This document shows positions 25,215 through 33,250 of a stretch of 64,000 bases of DNA, one piece after another. Positions within the stretch are counted from its first letter, which is position 1. Every line of letters starts with the position of its first letter. Below the pieces are notes generated by a model that made no database searches, had not been told where the DNA came from, and saw nothing but the letters and a program-made list of their open reading frames with translations. The DNA is from Desulfurispora thermophila DSM 16022 (GTDB lineage: Bacteria; Bacillota; Desulfotomaculia; Desulfotomaculales; Desulfurisporaceae), in assembly GCF_000376385.1 (NCBI RefSeq), contig NZ_AQWN01000004.1:186001-250000 (forward strand), given 5' to 3'. The position numbers and the translations under genes are program-made.

Positions 25215-27047
25215 ATGCAAAATAAACACACGCTGACCCTGTTGCCGGGCAATCGGAAACTCACAGCACCCGCCGGTGTACGGCTCCTGGAACTGTTGCG
25301 GGAGGCGGGAGTGCGGCTGGAAACGCCCTGTGGGGGCAGAGGGCTTTGCGGAAAATGCAAAATCAGGGTGCAGGGCGATGGCCTGCCTCCCTTGCAGCTG
25401 GCGGAGCGCCAGCACCTGACTGCTGCACAACTGGCGGCAGGATGGCGGCTGGCCTGCTCTCTTTCCGTCCAATGCGATATGGTGCTGGAATTGCCCGGCC
25501 CGAGCAGCGGGGACGGGCAGGGCATATTGCAGGCGGGTGAAATGCCTGATTACAAACTGGATCCTGTGCTATGCAAGGTGTCAGTGAGGTGGGAGAGGGA
25601 AAAATGGCCGGGTTACCCCAGCCTGGCCCATGGCCTGTCGGAGGTGTTGCAGCAGGGGGGGGCTTCCTTTTCTTCCGCCGTGTTGCGCCAACTGGCCGGG
25701 CTTTGGCGGGAAGCGGATGTGGTAACCGCGGTGCTGGCCGGGGAGCAAGTCATTGGTTTGGAGGCGGGGGACACCAGCGCGGCCTGCTATGGTGTGGCAG
25801 TGGATCTGGGCACGACCACGGTGGTGGCCGCCCTTTGGGACCTGCGGGCGGGAAAGGAAATGGGCACGGCGGCGGCCCTCAATCCGCAAACCCAGTACGG
25901 ACTGGATGTGCTCACGCGCATCGACTACGCTGCGCAGGGTGTAACCAAGCTGAAAAAGTTGCAGCAGGAAGTGGTGACCTGCTTGAACCGCTTGCTGGAG
26001 CGGTTGGCGCAGCAAGCTGCGATTTCCCGGCAGCAGATTTATGAGATTGCTGTGGCCGGTAATCCCACCATGCTGCACCTTTTGCTGGGTATTGACCCGC
26101 ACTCCATTGGCCGGGCGCCCTTTCAGCCGGTTTTTACAGAGGCCCAGTATCTACCGGCGGGAGAAATCGGCCTGGAAGCGGCTGACTGTGCCCGCCTTTA
26201 CTGCCTGCCCCTGGTCTCGGGGTTTATCGGTGCGGATACGGTGGCCGGCGTGCTGACCACGTCTTTGGACAAAAGCGGCGGCCGGCGGCTCTTTATTGAT
26301 ATCGGCACCAACGGAGAAATGGTACTATCTACTCCGGAAGGGCTTTGGGCCTGCTCCTGCGCGGCCGGACCGGCCTGGGAGGGCATGAATATCAGCTGTG
26401 GCATGCGGGCGGAAAGCGGCGCCATTGATGCGGTAGATCTGGTGGATGGCCGGCTTGCCTACAGGGTAATTGATGGTGGTGCGCCGCGCGGCCTGTGCGG
26501 CAGCGGGCTGATTGACACTGTGGCGGCCGGCCGGCGGGCCGGCCTGATTGAGTCGTCCGGCCGCATCAAGGGCCGGACGGAGCTGGAGCAGGAGCAAAAT
26601 CCGCTGGCCGGCCGGGTGCAGGAGGAGGAAAGCAAGCGGTTGGTGCTGGTGGAAGAAAGGGACGGGCCAGACCAGGTTTACCTCAGCCAGGCCGATGTGC
26701 GCCAGGTGCAGCTGGCCAAGGGGGCCATCCTGACCGGATTTCGTACGCTGCTCCAGGAGGCCGGGCTTAGCTTTGCCGACCTGGACGAACTGGTTATTGC
26801 CGGAGCTTTTGGCTCTCACCTGCGTCTGGACAGCCTGGTGGAAATTGGTCTGGTGCCGCAGGAGCTGTCCGGCCGGGTGCGTTACGCCGGCAACACCAGC
26901 CTCTCCGGCGCCCGCCTGTGTCTGTTGTCCCGGCAGGCCCGGCAACGGGTGGCGGATATTGCCGGGCGGATCAGGCACATTGAGCTGGCGGTGCGGGAGG
27001 GGTACGAGGAGCTTTTCGCAGAAAGCCTGTACCTGCGGCGAATTTAG
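25215..27047 (+). CDS. ASKHA-domain protein with N-terminal 2Fe-2S domain (corrinoid-reactivator-like, DUF4445)
   Basis: 610 residues from ATG 25215; the open frame reaches 25143 without a ribosome site. The N-terminal plant-type 2Fe-2S domain has PCGGRGLCGKC around residues 39-50 and a fourth Cys in LACSLSV. Then an actin-like ATPase fold has GVAVDLGTTTVVAAL near 205, LFIDIGTNGEMVL near 365 and a late GAFGSHL. Proteins of this type (RamA and relatives) reduce inactive Co(II) corrinoids for methyltransfer. No methyltransferase or corrinoid protein adjoins it, so the partner is encoded elsewhere. Confidence 0.8.
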   Translation: MQNKHTLTLLPGNRKLTAPAGVRLLELLREAGVRLETPCGGRGLCGKCKIRVQGDGLPPLQLAERQHLTAAQLAAGWRLACSLSVQCDMVLELPGPSSGDGQGILQAGEMPDYKLDPVLCKVSVRWEREKWPGYPSLAHGLSEVLQQGGASFSSAVLRQLAGLWREADVVTAVLAGEQVIGLEAGDTSAACYGVAVDLGTTTVVAALWDLRAGKEMGTAAALNPQTQYGLDVLTRIDYAAQGVTKLKKLQQEVVTCLNRLLERLAQQAAISRQQIYEIAVAGNPTMLHLLLGIDPHSIGRAPFQPVFTEAQYLPAGEIGLEAADCARLYCLPLVSGFIGADTVAGVLTTSLDKSGGRRLFIDIGTNGEMVLSTPEGLWACSCAAGPAWEGMNISCGMRAESGAIDAVDLVDGRLAYRVIDGGAPRGLCGSGLIDTVAAGRRAGLIESSGRIKGRTELEQEQNPLAGRVQEEESKRLVLVEERDGPDQVYLSQADVRQVQLAKGAILTGFRTLLQEAGLSFADLDELVIAGAFGSHLRLDSLVEIGLVPQELSGRVRYAGNTSLSGARLCLLSRQARQRVADIAGRIRHIELAVREGYEELFAESLYLRRI

Positions 27048-27123
27048 TGTTTCAGCATCAATGGCGGGTGTGCATCCTGCGCTACGGGCCTGCTCAGGAA
27101 ATGTACACCCGTTAAGCGGGTAC

Positions 27124-27192
27124 TTCAGTGGCTATTCTGAAAATAGATTTTCATCCTCCTGCTGGTGTCGCTCAAAGCGCCATGGGGGTCTA
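27124..27192 (+). repeat. Dispersed intergenic repeat, copy B
   Basis: Second copy of the 69-bp element at 21665. Its inverted repeat is perfect here, TGAAAAT-AG-ATTTTCA (27135-27150 area), and it ends GGGGGTCTA. It opens an 883-bp stretch (27048-27930) with no convincing gene. Confidence 0.6.
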
Positions 27193-27236
27193 ATATAAAA
27201 AAATAGCCCCCGGCATTTTCATGTCTTGTTGTGTTC

Positions 27237-27462
27237 GCTCAGACACGGGATGGCTGGCAAAAAAAGAGCGCGGGGTTGCCCGGCCCCACGCCGTCAAGGG
27301 ATTGATAGAGGAGAGGTATTACAGGTCTGAGCGGCTGCAATACCTTGCCATAGAGGAGGTTAAGCGTGAAAGGTGGATGCCAGGTTTAGCATGCGCACCC
27401 AAACAAAAATACCACGTCAGTATGACCCGCTCCCTGCAGGTAATACCTTCGTGGTATTTTTT
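27237..27462 (+). ncRNA. Possible structured RNA ending in an intrinsic terminator
   Basis: GCTCAGAC (27237-27244) can pair with GTCTGAGC (27325-27332), enclosing a strong hairpin GCG-GGGG / CCCC-CGC (27268-27275, 27284-27291). A competing hairpin is AGGTATT-CAG / CTG-AATACCT (27314-27345). The 3' end is AAAAATACCACG (27405-27416) with CGTGGTATTTTT (27450-27461), a 12-bp stem ending in T's. The terminator loop contains TAATACCT, which could pair with the upstream AGGTATT. No known class was recognised. The nearest downstream gene begins 470 bp later, so this could be a free-standing RNA. Confidence 0.35.
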
Positions 27463-27651
27463 GCCGTGATAAAATTATATAAATCAAACAAGTTGTTGGA
27501 GATTACCCGTAATATCCCTCTTAGCTATACAGACCGGGTTGGGCAACTGCGATTGCCCTGTTGTCATAACGAATTATACAACAACCTTTTGATTTTGACA
27601 AGCACTTTGTAACTTTTTTGCAATGATGACAGTCAGTTTGCTCCAATCAGC

Positions 27652-27840
27652 TTGCGTAATCAGCCTGGCAATTGTTTGGGGTCAATATTGATGAAAATTC
27701 TTGCGCAAGAATGAATATGCCGGTTGTCTGGTTTTGTGTTATATAATACAATAGAAGAAAGCCTTGAGAAAAATATCACTCTCACAACAAACTGGTTGCG
27801 CATTAGTCAAACAATATGCTGGCTGTGCAAGCTTGCGCAA
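27652..27840 (+). promoter_or_regulatory. Cluster of TTGCGCAA-type sites upstream of the first TauE gene
   Basis: TTGCGTAA (27652-27659), TTGCGCAA (27701-27708, inside the perfect palindrome ATTCTTGCGCAAGAAT at 27697-27712), TTGCGCAT (27796-27803) and TTGCGCAA (27833-27840). A TATAAT lies at 27742-27747 among them. The repetition suggests several binding sites for one regulator; its identity is unknown. Confidence 0.4.
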
Positions 27841-27930
27841 TACAGACCAGATGTTAACCGGCTGGTATGTGTAGCGCATTTGCCGCTCTAACAGGGCAAT
27901 TTGATATTTTTGCCGGGCGAGGTGGGAAAT

Positions 27931-28692
27931 ATGCTTGGCCTGTTCGCTCTCTGTTTTTTGCTGGGTACACTGGCCGTACTGACCGGGGTGGATGTTTCGC
28001 TGTTTTTTGTGGCAGTGGCGGCGGCTGTTCTGCCCGAGGCCATAGCGGATATCCGGACGGCGAGTCTGATCATATCCCTGCTGACAGGACTGATTGCCGG
28101 TGCGGGCATGCTCAGGGCGGGTTTGGTTCAGCCGGAAAGATTTTTCCCGGCTATTGTGATTGTACCAGTTACCGCTCTGCTGGGGGCGGTGGTCGGTTAT
28201 TTCATGCCCCTGCGTTTTCTATCACTTCTGTTTGGTTTATTAATCCTGTTGTTAGTATTTTCGCGTAAGTTTCAGGTGGGAAAAAAAGCTGCGCCATTTT
28301 TTAACGTGGGCGGCCGGTGGCCTGGCTTGGCCCTGGCAGCTTTTGCCGGTGGTTTTTTGGGAGTGGGTGGTTTCGCCATTGCTCTGCCCTGGTTGAGCGG
28401 CTTGCTGGACGGTATTTTCAAATCTGTGCTGGGAACCGGAAAATTTATCTTTCTCTGGGGCGATGCCGCTGCCAGCCTGGTGTATATACAGAAAACTGTT
28501 ATGCCGCCGCTGGTAACTGCCACGGTGGTTTTGGGTGTAGTGGCCGGGACGTGGTTTGCTGCCCGCTTTTTGCTGTTCAGGATTAATGCTGTGGCACATG
28601 TTTTTCGCCGGGCTGGTGATATGGTCCTGGTTGGTGCTGCTTTGATCTGCATTGGGAGAGCAATGGGTGACCTCATGGGAGGTTGGTTCTGA
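27931..28692 (+). CDS. TauE/SafE-family membrane permease (first, 253 residues)
   Basis: 253 residues, mostly membrane: about eight hydrophobic segments, with a Gly-rich GGFLGVGGFAIALPWLSGL motif in the second half typical of PF01925. ATG 27931 with GAGGTGGG. The family includes exporters of sulfite, sulfoacetate and other small organosulfur anions, and many of unknown substrate. It is more distant from the two large TauE copies downstream than they are from each other. The next gene overlaps its stop (TGATG), so they form an operon. Confidence 0.75.
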   Translation: MLGLFALCFLLGTLAVLTGVDVSLFFVAVAAAVLPEAIADIRTASLIISLLTGLIAGAGMLRAGLVQPERFFPAIVIVPVTALLGAVVGYFMPLRFLSLLFGLLILLLVFSRKFQVGKKAAPFFNVGGRWPGLALAAFAGGFLGVGGFAIALPWLSGLLDGIFKSVLGTGKFIFLWGDAAASLVYIQKTVMPPLVTATVVLGVVAGTWFAARFLLFRINAVAHVFRRAGDMVLVGAALICIGRAMGDLMGGWF

Positions 28693-29048
28693 TGCGCGAT
28701 ACCTGTCCGGAAACCGTACAGGAAAAGGCCAGGACAAAGACCGCCAATATGTGGTTGTTGAGTTCGGCCATTGTTTTGCTGCTTCTAGCACTTTATGTCC
28801 TGTTTAATGTTTTGTTGTCTTTACCCAGCAGGCAAGTCATAGTGCCCGACCTGGTTGTCAGGCCGGACCGCTGGCATTTGGTGGCCTTGGCGGGGACGCA
28901 CATGGATTGGCTGCTCCGCTACGTTTTCCTGTTTGTTTCCTTTTTGCCTCTGTTGGGGGCTTTCCTTATCAGCCGCTCTCGATTGCTGCAGGTTTGGGGC
29001 GGTTTTCTCAGTCTTTTGCTGATGTTGATTTGGGTATGGTGGGGTTAA
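28692..29048 (+). CDS. Small membrane protein coupled to the TauE permease
   Basis: 118 residues. ATG 28692 overlaps the stop of the permease by one base, so translation is coupled. Two or three membrane segments are seen: MWLLSSAIVLLLLALYVLFNVLL near 25-45, YVFLFVSFLPLLGAFLI near 80, and VWGGFLSLLLMLIWVWWG at the end. No known family. Its fixed coupling suggests a partner subunit of the permease. Confidence 0.6.
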   Translation: MRDTCPETVQEKARTKTANMWLLSSAIVLLLLALYVLFNVLLSLPSRQVIVPDLVVRPDRWHLVALAGTHMDWLLRYVFLFVSFLPLLGAFLISRSRLLQVWGGFLSLLLMLIWVWWG

Positions 29049-29136
29049 TTGGTATATTTGAGAGTTATTGGGGAAGCTTATTCTAAGTTGTAAACTTTGG
29101 CTAGATAATAGTTGGCTTGTTGCCAACCCATCACCA

Positions 29137-29173
29137 GGCCGCCCGGTTAATTTGACGGGGCGGTTTTTGTTTT
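29137..29173 (+). terminator. Intrinsic terminator
   Basis: CCGCCC (29139-29144) pairs with GGGCGG (29158-29163), followed by TTTTTGTTTT. It ends the first TauE operon. Confidence 0.7.
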
Positions 29174-29256
29174 GGCCCGTGTTTTGCAAGGTCATAATGT
29201 ATTATGAAAAGAAGGTGGAAATGAGATTTGACCGATCTTACGGGGGTGGTTGATAA

Positions 29257-29478
29257 ATGCTGGTAGCCAGTGCGGGGCGGACGACGGAGGAAAACTGGTT
29301 GTGGTTTAACATAAAATTAGTATTGCTGGGAGCGGTGGTTGTGCTGTGCCGGTTCCTGACCGGACGGGTGCGGGATATAGAATATCGGGGAGCACGCCTG
29401 TGGATTGTTACAACCAGGTGCATGGAAAAATATTATGCCGTGCTGAAAAAATATTTATTGGTCGCTCTGACCTGGTAG
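29257..29478 (+). CDS. Unrecognised 73-residue protein with one membrane segment
   Basis: ATG 29257 after GGGGGTGG. After a short polar start comes one hydrophobic segment (FNIKLVLLGAVVVLCRFL, about 18-35), then a basic stretch and a second weaker hydrophobic end (YLLVALTW). A perfect terminator follows at 29494. Function unknown; it stands alone between TauE operons. Confidence 0.45.
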   Translation: MLVASAGRTTEENWLWFNIKLVLLGAVVVLCRFLTGRVRDIEYRGARLWIVTTRCMEKYYAVLKKYLLVALTW

Positions 29479-29493
29479 CTTGCATTATCTTTT

Positions 29494-29519
29494 CCCCGCG
29501 CAGGTAGCGCGGGGTTTTT
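29494..29519 (+). terminator. Intrinsic terminator
   Basis: CCCCGCGC (29494-29501) pairs perfectly with GCGCGGGG (29507-29514), loop AGGTA, then TTTTT. Confidence 0.8.
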
Positions 29520-29583
29520 GCTTTGGGGGTCAATGTGTATGCCGGTGTAGTAATCAGAAAATTCACATTCTTTTGTTTGTATT

Positions 29584-29597
29584 TTGGACAGTGGGTT
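29584..29597 (+). promoter_or_regulatory. Candidate activator site upstream of sigma-54 promoter A
   Basis: TTGGACAG-T-GGGTTG. The same arrangement, TTGGACAG-G-GGGTTG, occurs at 32808 before promoter B. It is about 150 bp upstream of the -24 element, a normal distance for an enhancer-type site. Confidence 0.4.
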
Positions 29598-29736
29598 GCT
29601 GTTAAGGTGCCTGAAAAGCGGTCTTGGGAGGCGGTTGATGATTTTTTAGACACACGGTTGATTAGTTTTTCCTCAGATGTTGCTTTAGGAGAATTGGGAA
29701 AACCGCCAGAAATGTGCTTTTTATTATTTTCACAAC

Positions 29737-29752
29737 TGGCACCCACTTTGCA
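29737..29752 (+). promoter_or_regulatory. Sigma-54 (-24/-12) promoter A
   Basis: TGGCAC-N5-TTGCA with GG at 29738-29739 and GC at 29750-29751, exactly 10 nt between. The flanks TTTTCACAAC upstream and ACTTTGCACT are shared with promoter B. It drives the small membrane gene at 29925 and TauE at 30205. The rest of 29520-29924 shows no gene; the open frame across it is judged chance. Confidence 0.8.
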
Positions 29753-29924
29753 CTTTACAGAACAAAAAAAGAGAGGAGGGATCCGGGCGGATTGTTTAAT
29801 GGCATGAGGAACCGGTGACAAAGGTATTATTTTTCGGTAAGGGTACAATAAAGGATGTCGCTGCGGTAAAAATGCTTCCATATCACCTGATCACCTGTGC
29901 ATTATTTTTTTAAAGGGGGAAGCC

Positions 29925-30200
29925 ATGATGAGCGGCAAGCATGTAGCAGTTAAGGAGAGCAGAAGCGTTGGGCTGATCAAAGCTTTTATATATCTTATTG
30001 CGGCGGGCGTGGCTTATTATCTGGTCTTTACTCATGCCAGAGAACTATTAAACATTATGTCCTCCAAAACAATCAAGGCACCGCTTGTCTCCATGAGCAT
30101 TGTGGTGGTGGTCGCCTACCTGTACGGCACGGCTGTGGCCCAATTTATCAAGCACACCCTGGAAGAAAAATTATCCTCGCAAAACTTGCGGGAGGAGTGA
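29925..30200 (+). CDS. Small membrane protein of TauE module A
   Basis: 91 residues, ATG with AAAGGGGG. Two membrane segments: LIKAFIYLIAAGVAYYLVFT (about 17-36) and a VSMSIVVVVAYLYGTAVAQF segment (55-74), with a conserved SSKTIKAPL between and KHTLEEKLSSQNLREE at the end. It is 70-80% alike to the protein at 32980. Always directly before a TauE permease here, so probably its accessory subunit. No named family recognised. Confidence 0.7.
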   Translation: MMSGKHVAVKESRSVGLIKAFIYLIAAGVAYYLVFTHARELLNIMSSKTIKAPLVSMSIVVVVAYLYGTAVAQFIKHTLEEKLSSQNLREE

Positions 30201-30204
30201 GAAT

Positions 30205-31302
30205 ATGGCAGGGGCAGTGGAAATTCCGGCAACTGTGGAGGCCATCAAATTTATCAGCATGACACCCCAAATGGCGGCTTCCCTGGTGGGCATTGGTTTT
30301 GTGGGTGGTATGCTCAGTGGCTTTTTGGGGTCGGGCGGCGCCTTTATCATGACCCCGGCCATGATGAGTCTGGGCATACCCGGCATTATGGCCGTGGCTG
30401 CAAATATCACGCACAAGTTTGGCAAGGCCATCATGGGGTCGAAAAAGCACGGGGAGTACGGCAATGTGGACAAACGCATGGGCCTGGTGATGTTTATCGC
30501 CCTCTTCATTGGTGTGCAGTTGGCTGTTAGCGTAAGCAAAAATGTGCTGGCAAAGGCGGGAACGGCCGGTTCCAATCTGTATATCAGCGTCATGTTTGTG
30601 GTTATCCTGACCTGGGTTTCCTGGTTTATGTACCGCGATGTCAAACGGACGGCGGCGGGAGGTGTGCCTTCCCGGGGCGGCCTGGCGGAGAAGATAGGTA
30701 GCTTAAATATTCCGCCCATGATTCACTTCAAAGTGGCCAATGTGCGTTGCTCGCTCTGGTTGGCCCTGCTGGTGGGTCTGGCCACCGGATTTTTGGCTGG
30801 CACAATTGGTGTGGGAGGTTTTATCGGTGTGCCGGCCATGATTTACCTGCTGGGTGTGCCCACCTATGTGGCGGCCGGTACCGAGCTCTTTCTGGCCATC
30901 TTTTCCGGCATGCAGGGTGCTTACCTTTATGCCATCAACGGTCTGGTGGATCTGCGCATCACTTTGCTGCTCTATGTTGGTTCCCTGCTGGGCCTGACCA
31001 TCGGGGCGGTGGGAACCAGAGTGGTGCGGGGGATGCAAATCAAGCAGGTGATGACGGCCATTATTGCCATGGTGGCGGTCAGCCGGGCAGTAGTCATTCC
31101 CAAATATCTGGTGGATATGAAGGTAATAAAGATGAGCCAGCAATCGGTCAGTCTGTTCAAATACGCCAGTGATGCCTTTTTGTACGGCAGCGGCCTGGTG
31201 GGGTGCAGTATGATCCTGTACTGGATGTACCGGGCCTGGCAGCGAGCCAGCAAGATGGAAAAAGAAAGGGCTGCATTGGGCAGTGAGGCTTCTGTTCGCT
31301 AG
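30205..31302 (+). CDS. TauE/SafE-family permease of module A (365 residues)
   Basis: ATG 30205 follows GGGAGGAGTG; 4 bp after the small membrane gene. It is longer than the classic 250-residue TauE. It has two Gly-rich half repeats: GGMLSGFLGSGGAFIMTPAM near residue 30 and LAGTIGVGGFIGVPAM near 195, eight or more helices and a hydrophilic loop at 140-175. It likely exports an anionic sulfur compound or carboxylate, but the substrate is unproven. It is very similar along its whole length to 33251-34345. Confidence 0.82.
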   Translation: MAGAVEIPATVEAIKFISMTPQMAASLVGIGFVGGMLSGFLGSGGAFIMTPAMMSLGIPGIMAVAANITHKFGKAIMGSKKHGEYGNVDKRMGLVMFIALFIGVQLAVSVSKNVLAKAGTAGSNLYISVMFVVILTWVSWFMYRDVKRTAAGGVPSRGGLAEKIGSLNIPPMIHFKVANVRCSLWLALLVGLATGFLAGTIGVGGFIGVPAMIYLLGVPTYVAAGTELFLAIFSGMQGAYLYAINGLVDLRITLLLYVGSLLGLTIGAVGTRVVRGMQIKQVMTAIIAMVAVSRAVVIPKYLVDMKVIKMSQQSVSLFKYASDAFLYGSGLVGCSMILYWMYRAWQRASKMEKERAALGSEASVR

Positions 31303-31327
31303 GTGTGTATTGTTTAAGAATTGGTCC

Positions 31328-31359
31328 GGCCACGGTGAAAGAGTCTTTTCACCGTGGCC
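31328..31359 (+). terminator. Hairpin ending TauE module A
   Basis: A perfect 13-bp stem, GGCCACGGTGAAA (31328-31340) with TTTCACCGTGGCC (31347-31359), followed by CTGTTTG. The U-tract is weak, so some read-through into the next gene is likely. Confidence 0.6.
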
Positions 31360-31388
31360 CTGTTTGCAAAGGGGCGGGGCGATTTTCC

Positions 31389-31502
31389 ATGCAGAAAATA
31401 TACCGGTTAATCATACGCTGGCTGATTGCTCATTGGGAGCAACCCATGCTGGAAGCGGAAATGTACAAAGCGAAAACTTTTGCTGGCGGGAAGGAGGGGT
31501 AA
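31389..31502 (+). CDS. Possible 37-residue small protein
   Basis: ATG 31389 to TAA 31500-31502. The product starts MQKIYRLIIRWLIAHWEQP, amphipathic and basic. Its stop is one base before the GTG of the next gene, which would couple them. The ribosome site is poor. It may only be a leader peptide. Confidence 0.3.
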   Translation: MQKIYRLIIRWLIAHWEQPMLEAEMYKAKTFAGGKEG

Positions 31503-31503
31503 G

Positions 31504-32154
31504 GTGACCGAGAGAGAGTTTATCAGTCTTTTTAACCAGCATAAAAAAATGTTTCTGGCTTTGCACGGTGCTGATGGTACCAGTGCTCTCACCCTGAACA
31601 GATTTGAAGAGTGGCTGAAAAGCAGGCTGCAGGGAGACGAAAAAAAGGGTGCTGGCCGGCGGAGGGCCAGGATAGCGCCCGGCATCTACCTGCAGCAGGT
31701 GATGGAACTGGTGCGCAAAAAGCTGCAGCAGGAACACAATATCTGCCTGCGTCTGATTACACTGGGAGCAAGCTGGAGTGTTAAAGAAACATCCAAGTGC
31801 GCCACCGTGTTTAACGAAAGCAATATTTATTACCGGCTGGGCCGGACGCGACCGCGTAAAGGCGAGTACAGCGGCCGGGAACTGGTTGTCTTCGAACTGG
31901 TCATGGACGGTCACAAACACAATGTGTTTTTGCCCATGTTGACCCGTCTGGACGAACTGAGCGGGAAGGTGGGTTACCCGGTGGAAAGGGAACTACCTCG
32001 CCTGGAGGCCACCGGCAAGTATCGTTTTAAACTGCTCTTTCCCTGTGCGGGAGAAGACGATGCGGAACTGCCCGACATTTTCTTTCTGGCGGAAAAAATA
32101 GCTGCATTTGTCAGTAGCACGGTTGAGCTGTTGACAAATCTTGGTGTAAAATAA
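31504..32154 (+). CDS. Unrecognised 216-residue cytoplasmic protein
   Basis: GTG 31504 with AAGGAGGGG 4-5 nt upstream. It has an N-terminal helix pair with an LNRFEEWLKSRLQ segment, a basic stretch GRRRAR near 60, then a mixed alpha/beta part with WSVKETSKCATVFNESNIYYR and GRELVVFELVMDGHKHNVFLPML. There are no membrane segments and no motif that I recognise. It sits between a TauE module and a CBS protein, so it may sense or process the exported compound. Confidence 0.6.
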   Translation: MTEREFISLFNQHKKMFLALHGADGTSALTLNRFEEWLKSRLQGDEKKGAGRRRARIAPGIYLQQVMELVRKKLQQEHNICLRLITLGASWSVKETSKCATVFNESNIYYRLGRTRPRKGEYSGRELVVFELVMDGHKHNVFLPMLTRLDELSGKVGYPVERELPRLEATGKYRFKLLFPCAGEDDAELPDIFFLAEKIAAFVSSTVELLTNLGVK

Positions 32155-32169
32155 ACCCGGTGATGGGGA

Positions 32170-32667
32170 ATGCGGGCAGGGAATAGCCGGGCCGGCGATA
32201 TCATGGTGCCGGTGCAGGATTACATTACTATTTATGAAGACCAGTCGGTTTTTGAGGCCATAAAAAAAATGCGCCAGTCCTTTCACCAAATCAGTGGTGC
32301 CCTGCACGGACACCGCAGCATGCTGGTGCTGGACAGGGCAGGAAACCTGACCGGCATAGTAACTCTGAAAAGCCTGCTCAGAGCGCTGGGTCTGAAGGAA
32401 CTGGCCGAGGATATTATTATTCGTGCCGAGTCCTGGGGCTGGTATTTTACCGGCTGTCAATGGCAGGACAGCAAACTGTGCATCAAGGACGTGATGCGGC
32501 CCATCTCTCTGGCCACGGTAGATGTGGAGGATGATATCTACAAGGCAGCGGAGACTCTGCTCAGGCATAACATCAACTCCCTGCCGGTGATGAATGGTAA
32601 AAAGCTGGTGGGGATTATCCGGACAATTGATATATTTATGGCTCTGGACAACTTATTTCTGGAATGA
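32170..32667 (+). CDS. Two-CBS-domain protein (first copy)
   Basis: 165 residues, starting 15 bp after the previous gene. Two CBS motifs: residues 7-65 (DIMVPVQDYITI, then GIVTLKSLL) and 100-160 (IKDVMRPISLATV, then GIIRTIDIF). CBS pairs bind adenine nucleotides and act as energy or ligand sensors. An insert between the two includes SWGWYFTG. It is a clear paralog of 37870-38367; the two flank the second module plus the two-component pair. Confidence 0.8.
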   Translation: MRAGNSRAGDIMVPVQDYITIYEDQSVFEAIKKMRQSFHQISGALHGHRSMLVLDRAGNLTGIVTLKSLLRALGLKELAEDIIIRAESWGWYFTGCQWQDSKLCIKDVMRPISLATVDVEDDIYKAAETLLRHNINSLPVMNGKKLVGIIRTIDIFMALDNLFLE

Positions 32668-32676
32668 AGTAACTTT

Positions 32677-32700
32677 AACCCGGCGCTGCCGGGTTTTGTT
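32677..32700 (+). terminator. Intrinsic terminator
   Basis: AACCCGG (32677-32683) pairs with CCGGGTT (32689-32695), loop CGCTG, followed by TTGTT. Confidence 0.7.
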
Positions 32701-32807
32701 ATTGGCCATTGGCCAGGATTGCAACACTGCTTGGGGGAAGTCCTGGGAGTTGCCTTTTTAAACAGCACTCGGGGGGTAACCCTTATGGGCGGTCGGGTGA
32801 TGAAAAA

Positions 32808-32821
32808 TTGGACAGGGGGTT
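32808..32821 (+). promoter_or_regulatory. Candidate activator site upstream of sigma-54 promoter B
   Basis: TTGGACAG-G-GGGTTG, matching the site at 29584 in 13 of 14 positions, about 90 bp before the -24 element. Confidence 0.4.
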
Positions 32822-32897
32822 GGGGAAAATCTCAACACCCGGGAGGGGGAGGAACAATCAACAGCTTGTCAATTGTGCTTTTTATCCTTTTCACAAC

Positions 32898-32913
32898 TGG
32901 CATCAACTTTGCA
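32898..32913 (+). promoter_or_regulatory. Sigma-54 (-24/-12) promoter B
   Basis: TGGCAT-N5-TTGCA with GG at 32899-32900 and GC at 32911-32912, 10 nt apart. The surrounding bases (TTTTCACAACTGGCA and ACTTTGCACT) match promoter A. It drives the module at 32980-34345. The other parts of 32701-32979 hold no gene. Confidence 0.8.
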
Positions 32914-32979
32914 CTATGCGTAACAAAGAGAGGAGGGAAGCAAGCCATTAAAATGACTGCGGGAGAGGAGATGTTTTAA

Positions 32980-33246
32980 ATGAAGGAAGATAAAAACAAA
33001 GAAAGCAAGACGGCGGGGTTGCTCAAGGCAGCTTTCTACGCCCTGGCCGCGGCGGCGGTTTACTACCTGGTCTTCAGGTACAACCAGCAAATGATGCAGA
33101 TCATCACCTCAAAAACAATCAAAGCGCCTTTGTTAACCATGGCAACGGTGGTGGTTGTAGCCTACCTTTATGGGACGGCCGTGGCTAAATTTATCAAACA
33201 CACTCTGGAAGAGAAACTTTCTTCCCAGAGCCTGCGGGAGGAGTGA
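32980..33246 (+). CDS. Small membrane protein of TauE module B
   Basis: 88 residues, ATG with GAGAGGAG. Like its copy at 29925 it has two membrane segments and the shared SKTIKAPL and VVVVAYLYGTAVAKFIKHTL stretches; most changes are in the first 25 residues. It precedes the TauE gene by 4 bp. Confidence 0.7.
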   Translation: MKEDKNKESKTAGLLKAAFYALAAAAVYYLVFRYNQQMMQIITSKTIKAPLLTMATVVVVAYLYGTAVAKFIKHTLEEKLSSQSLREE

Positions 33247-33250
33247 AAAT

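Noticed and set aside
27221-27469. 82-codon open frame in the gene-free stretch
   Set aside because: No ribosome site, odd composition, and it covers paired RNA arms and a terminator; a structured RNA explains the region better.
29523-29807. 94-codon open frame upstream of module A
   Set aside because: It spans the sigma-54 promoter, has no ribosome site, and the matching DNA before module B has different reading frames; shared bases are promoter, not codons.
32709-32979. 80-86 codon open frames before module B
   Set aside because: They overlap the -24/-12 promoter and the shared upstream site and have no protein similarity to anything I know.
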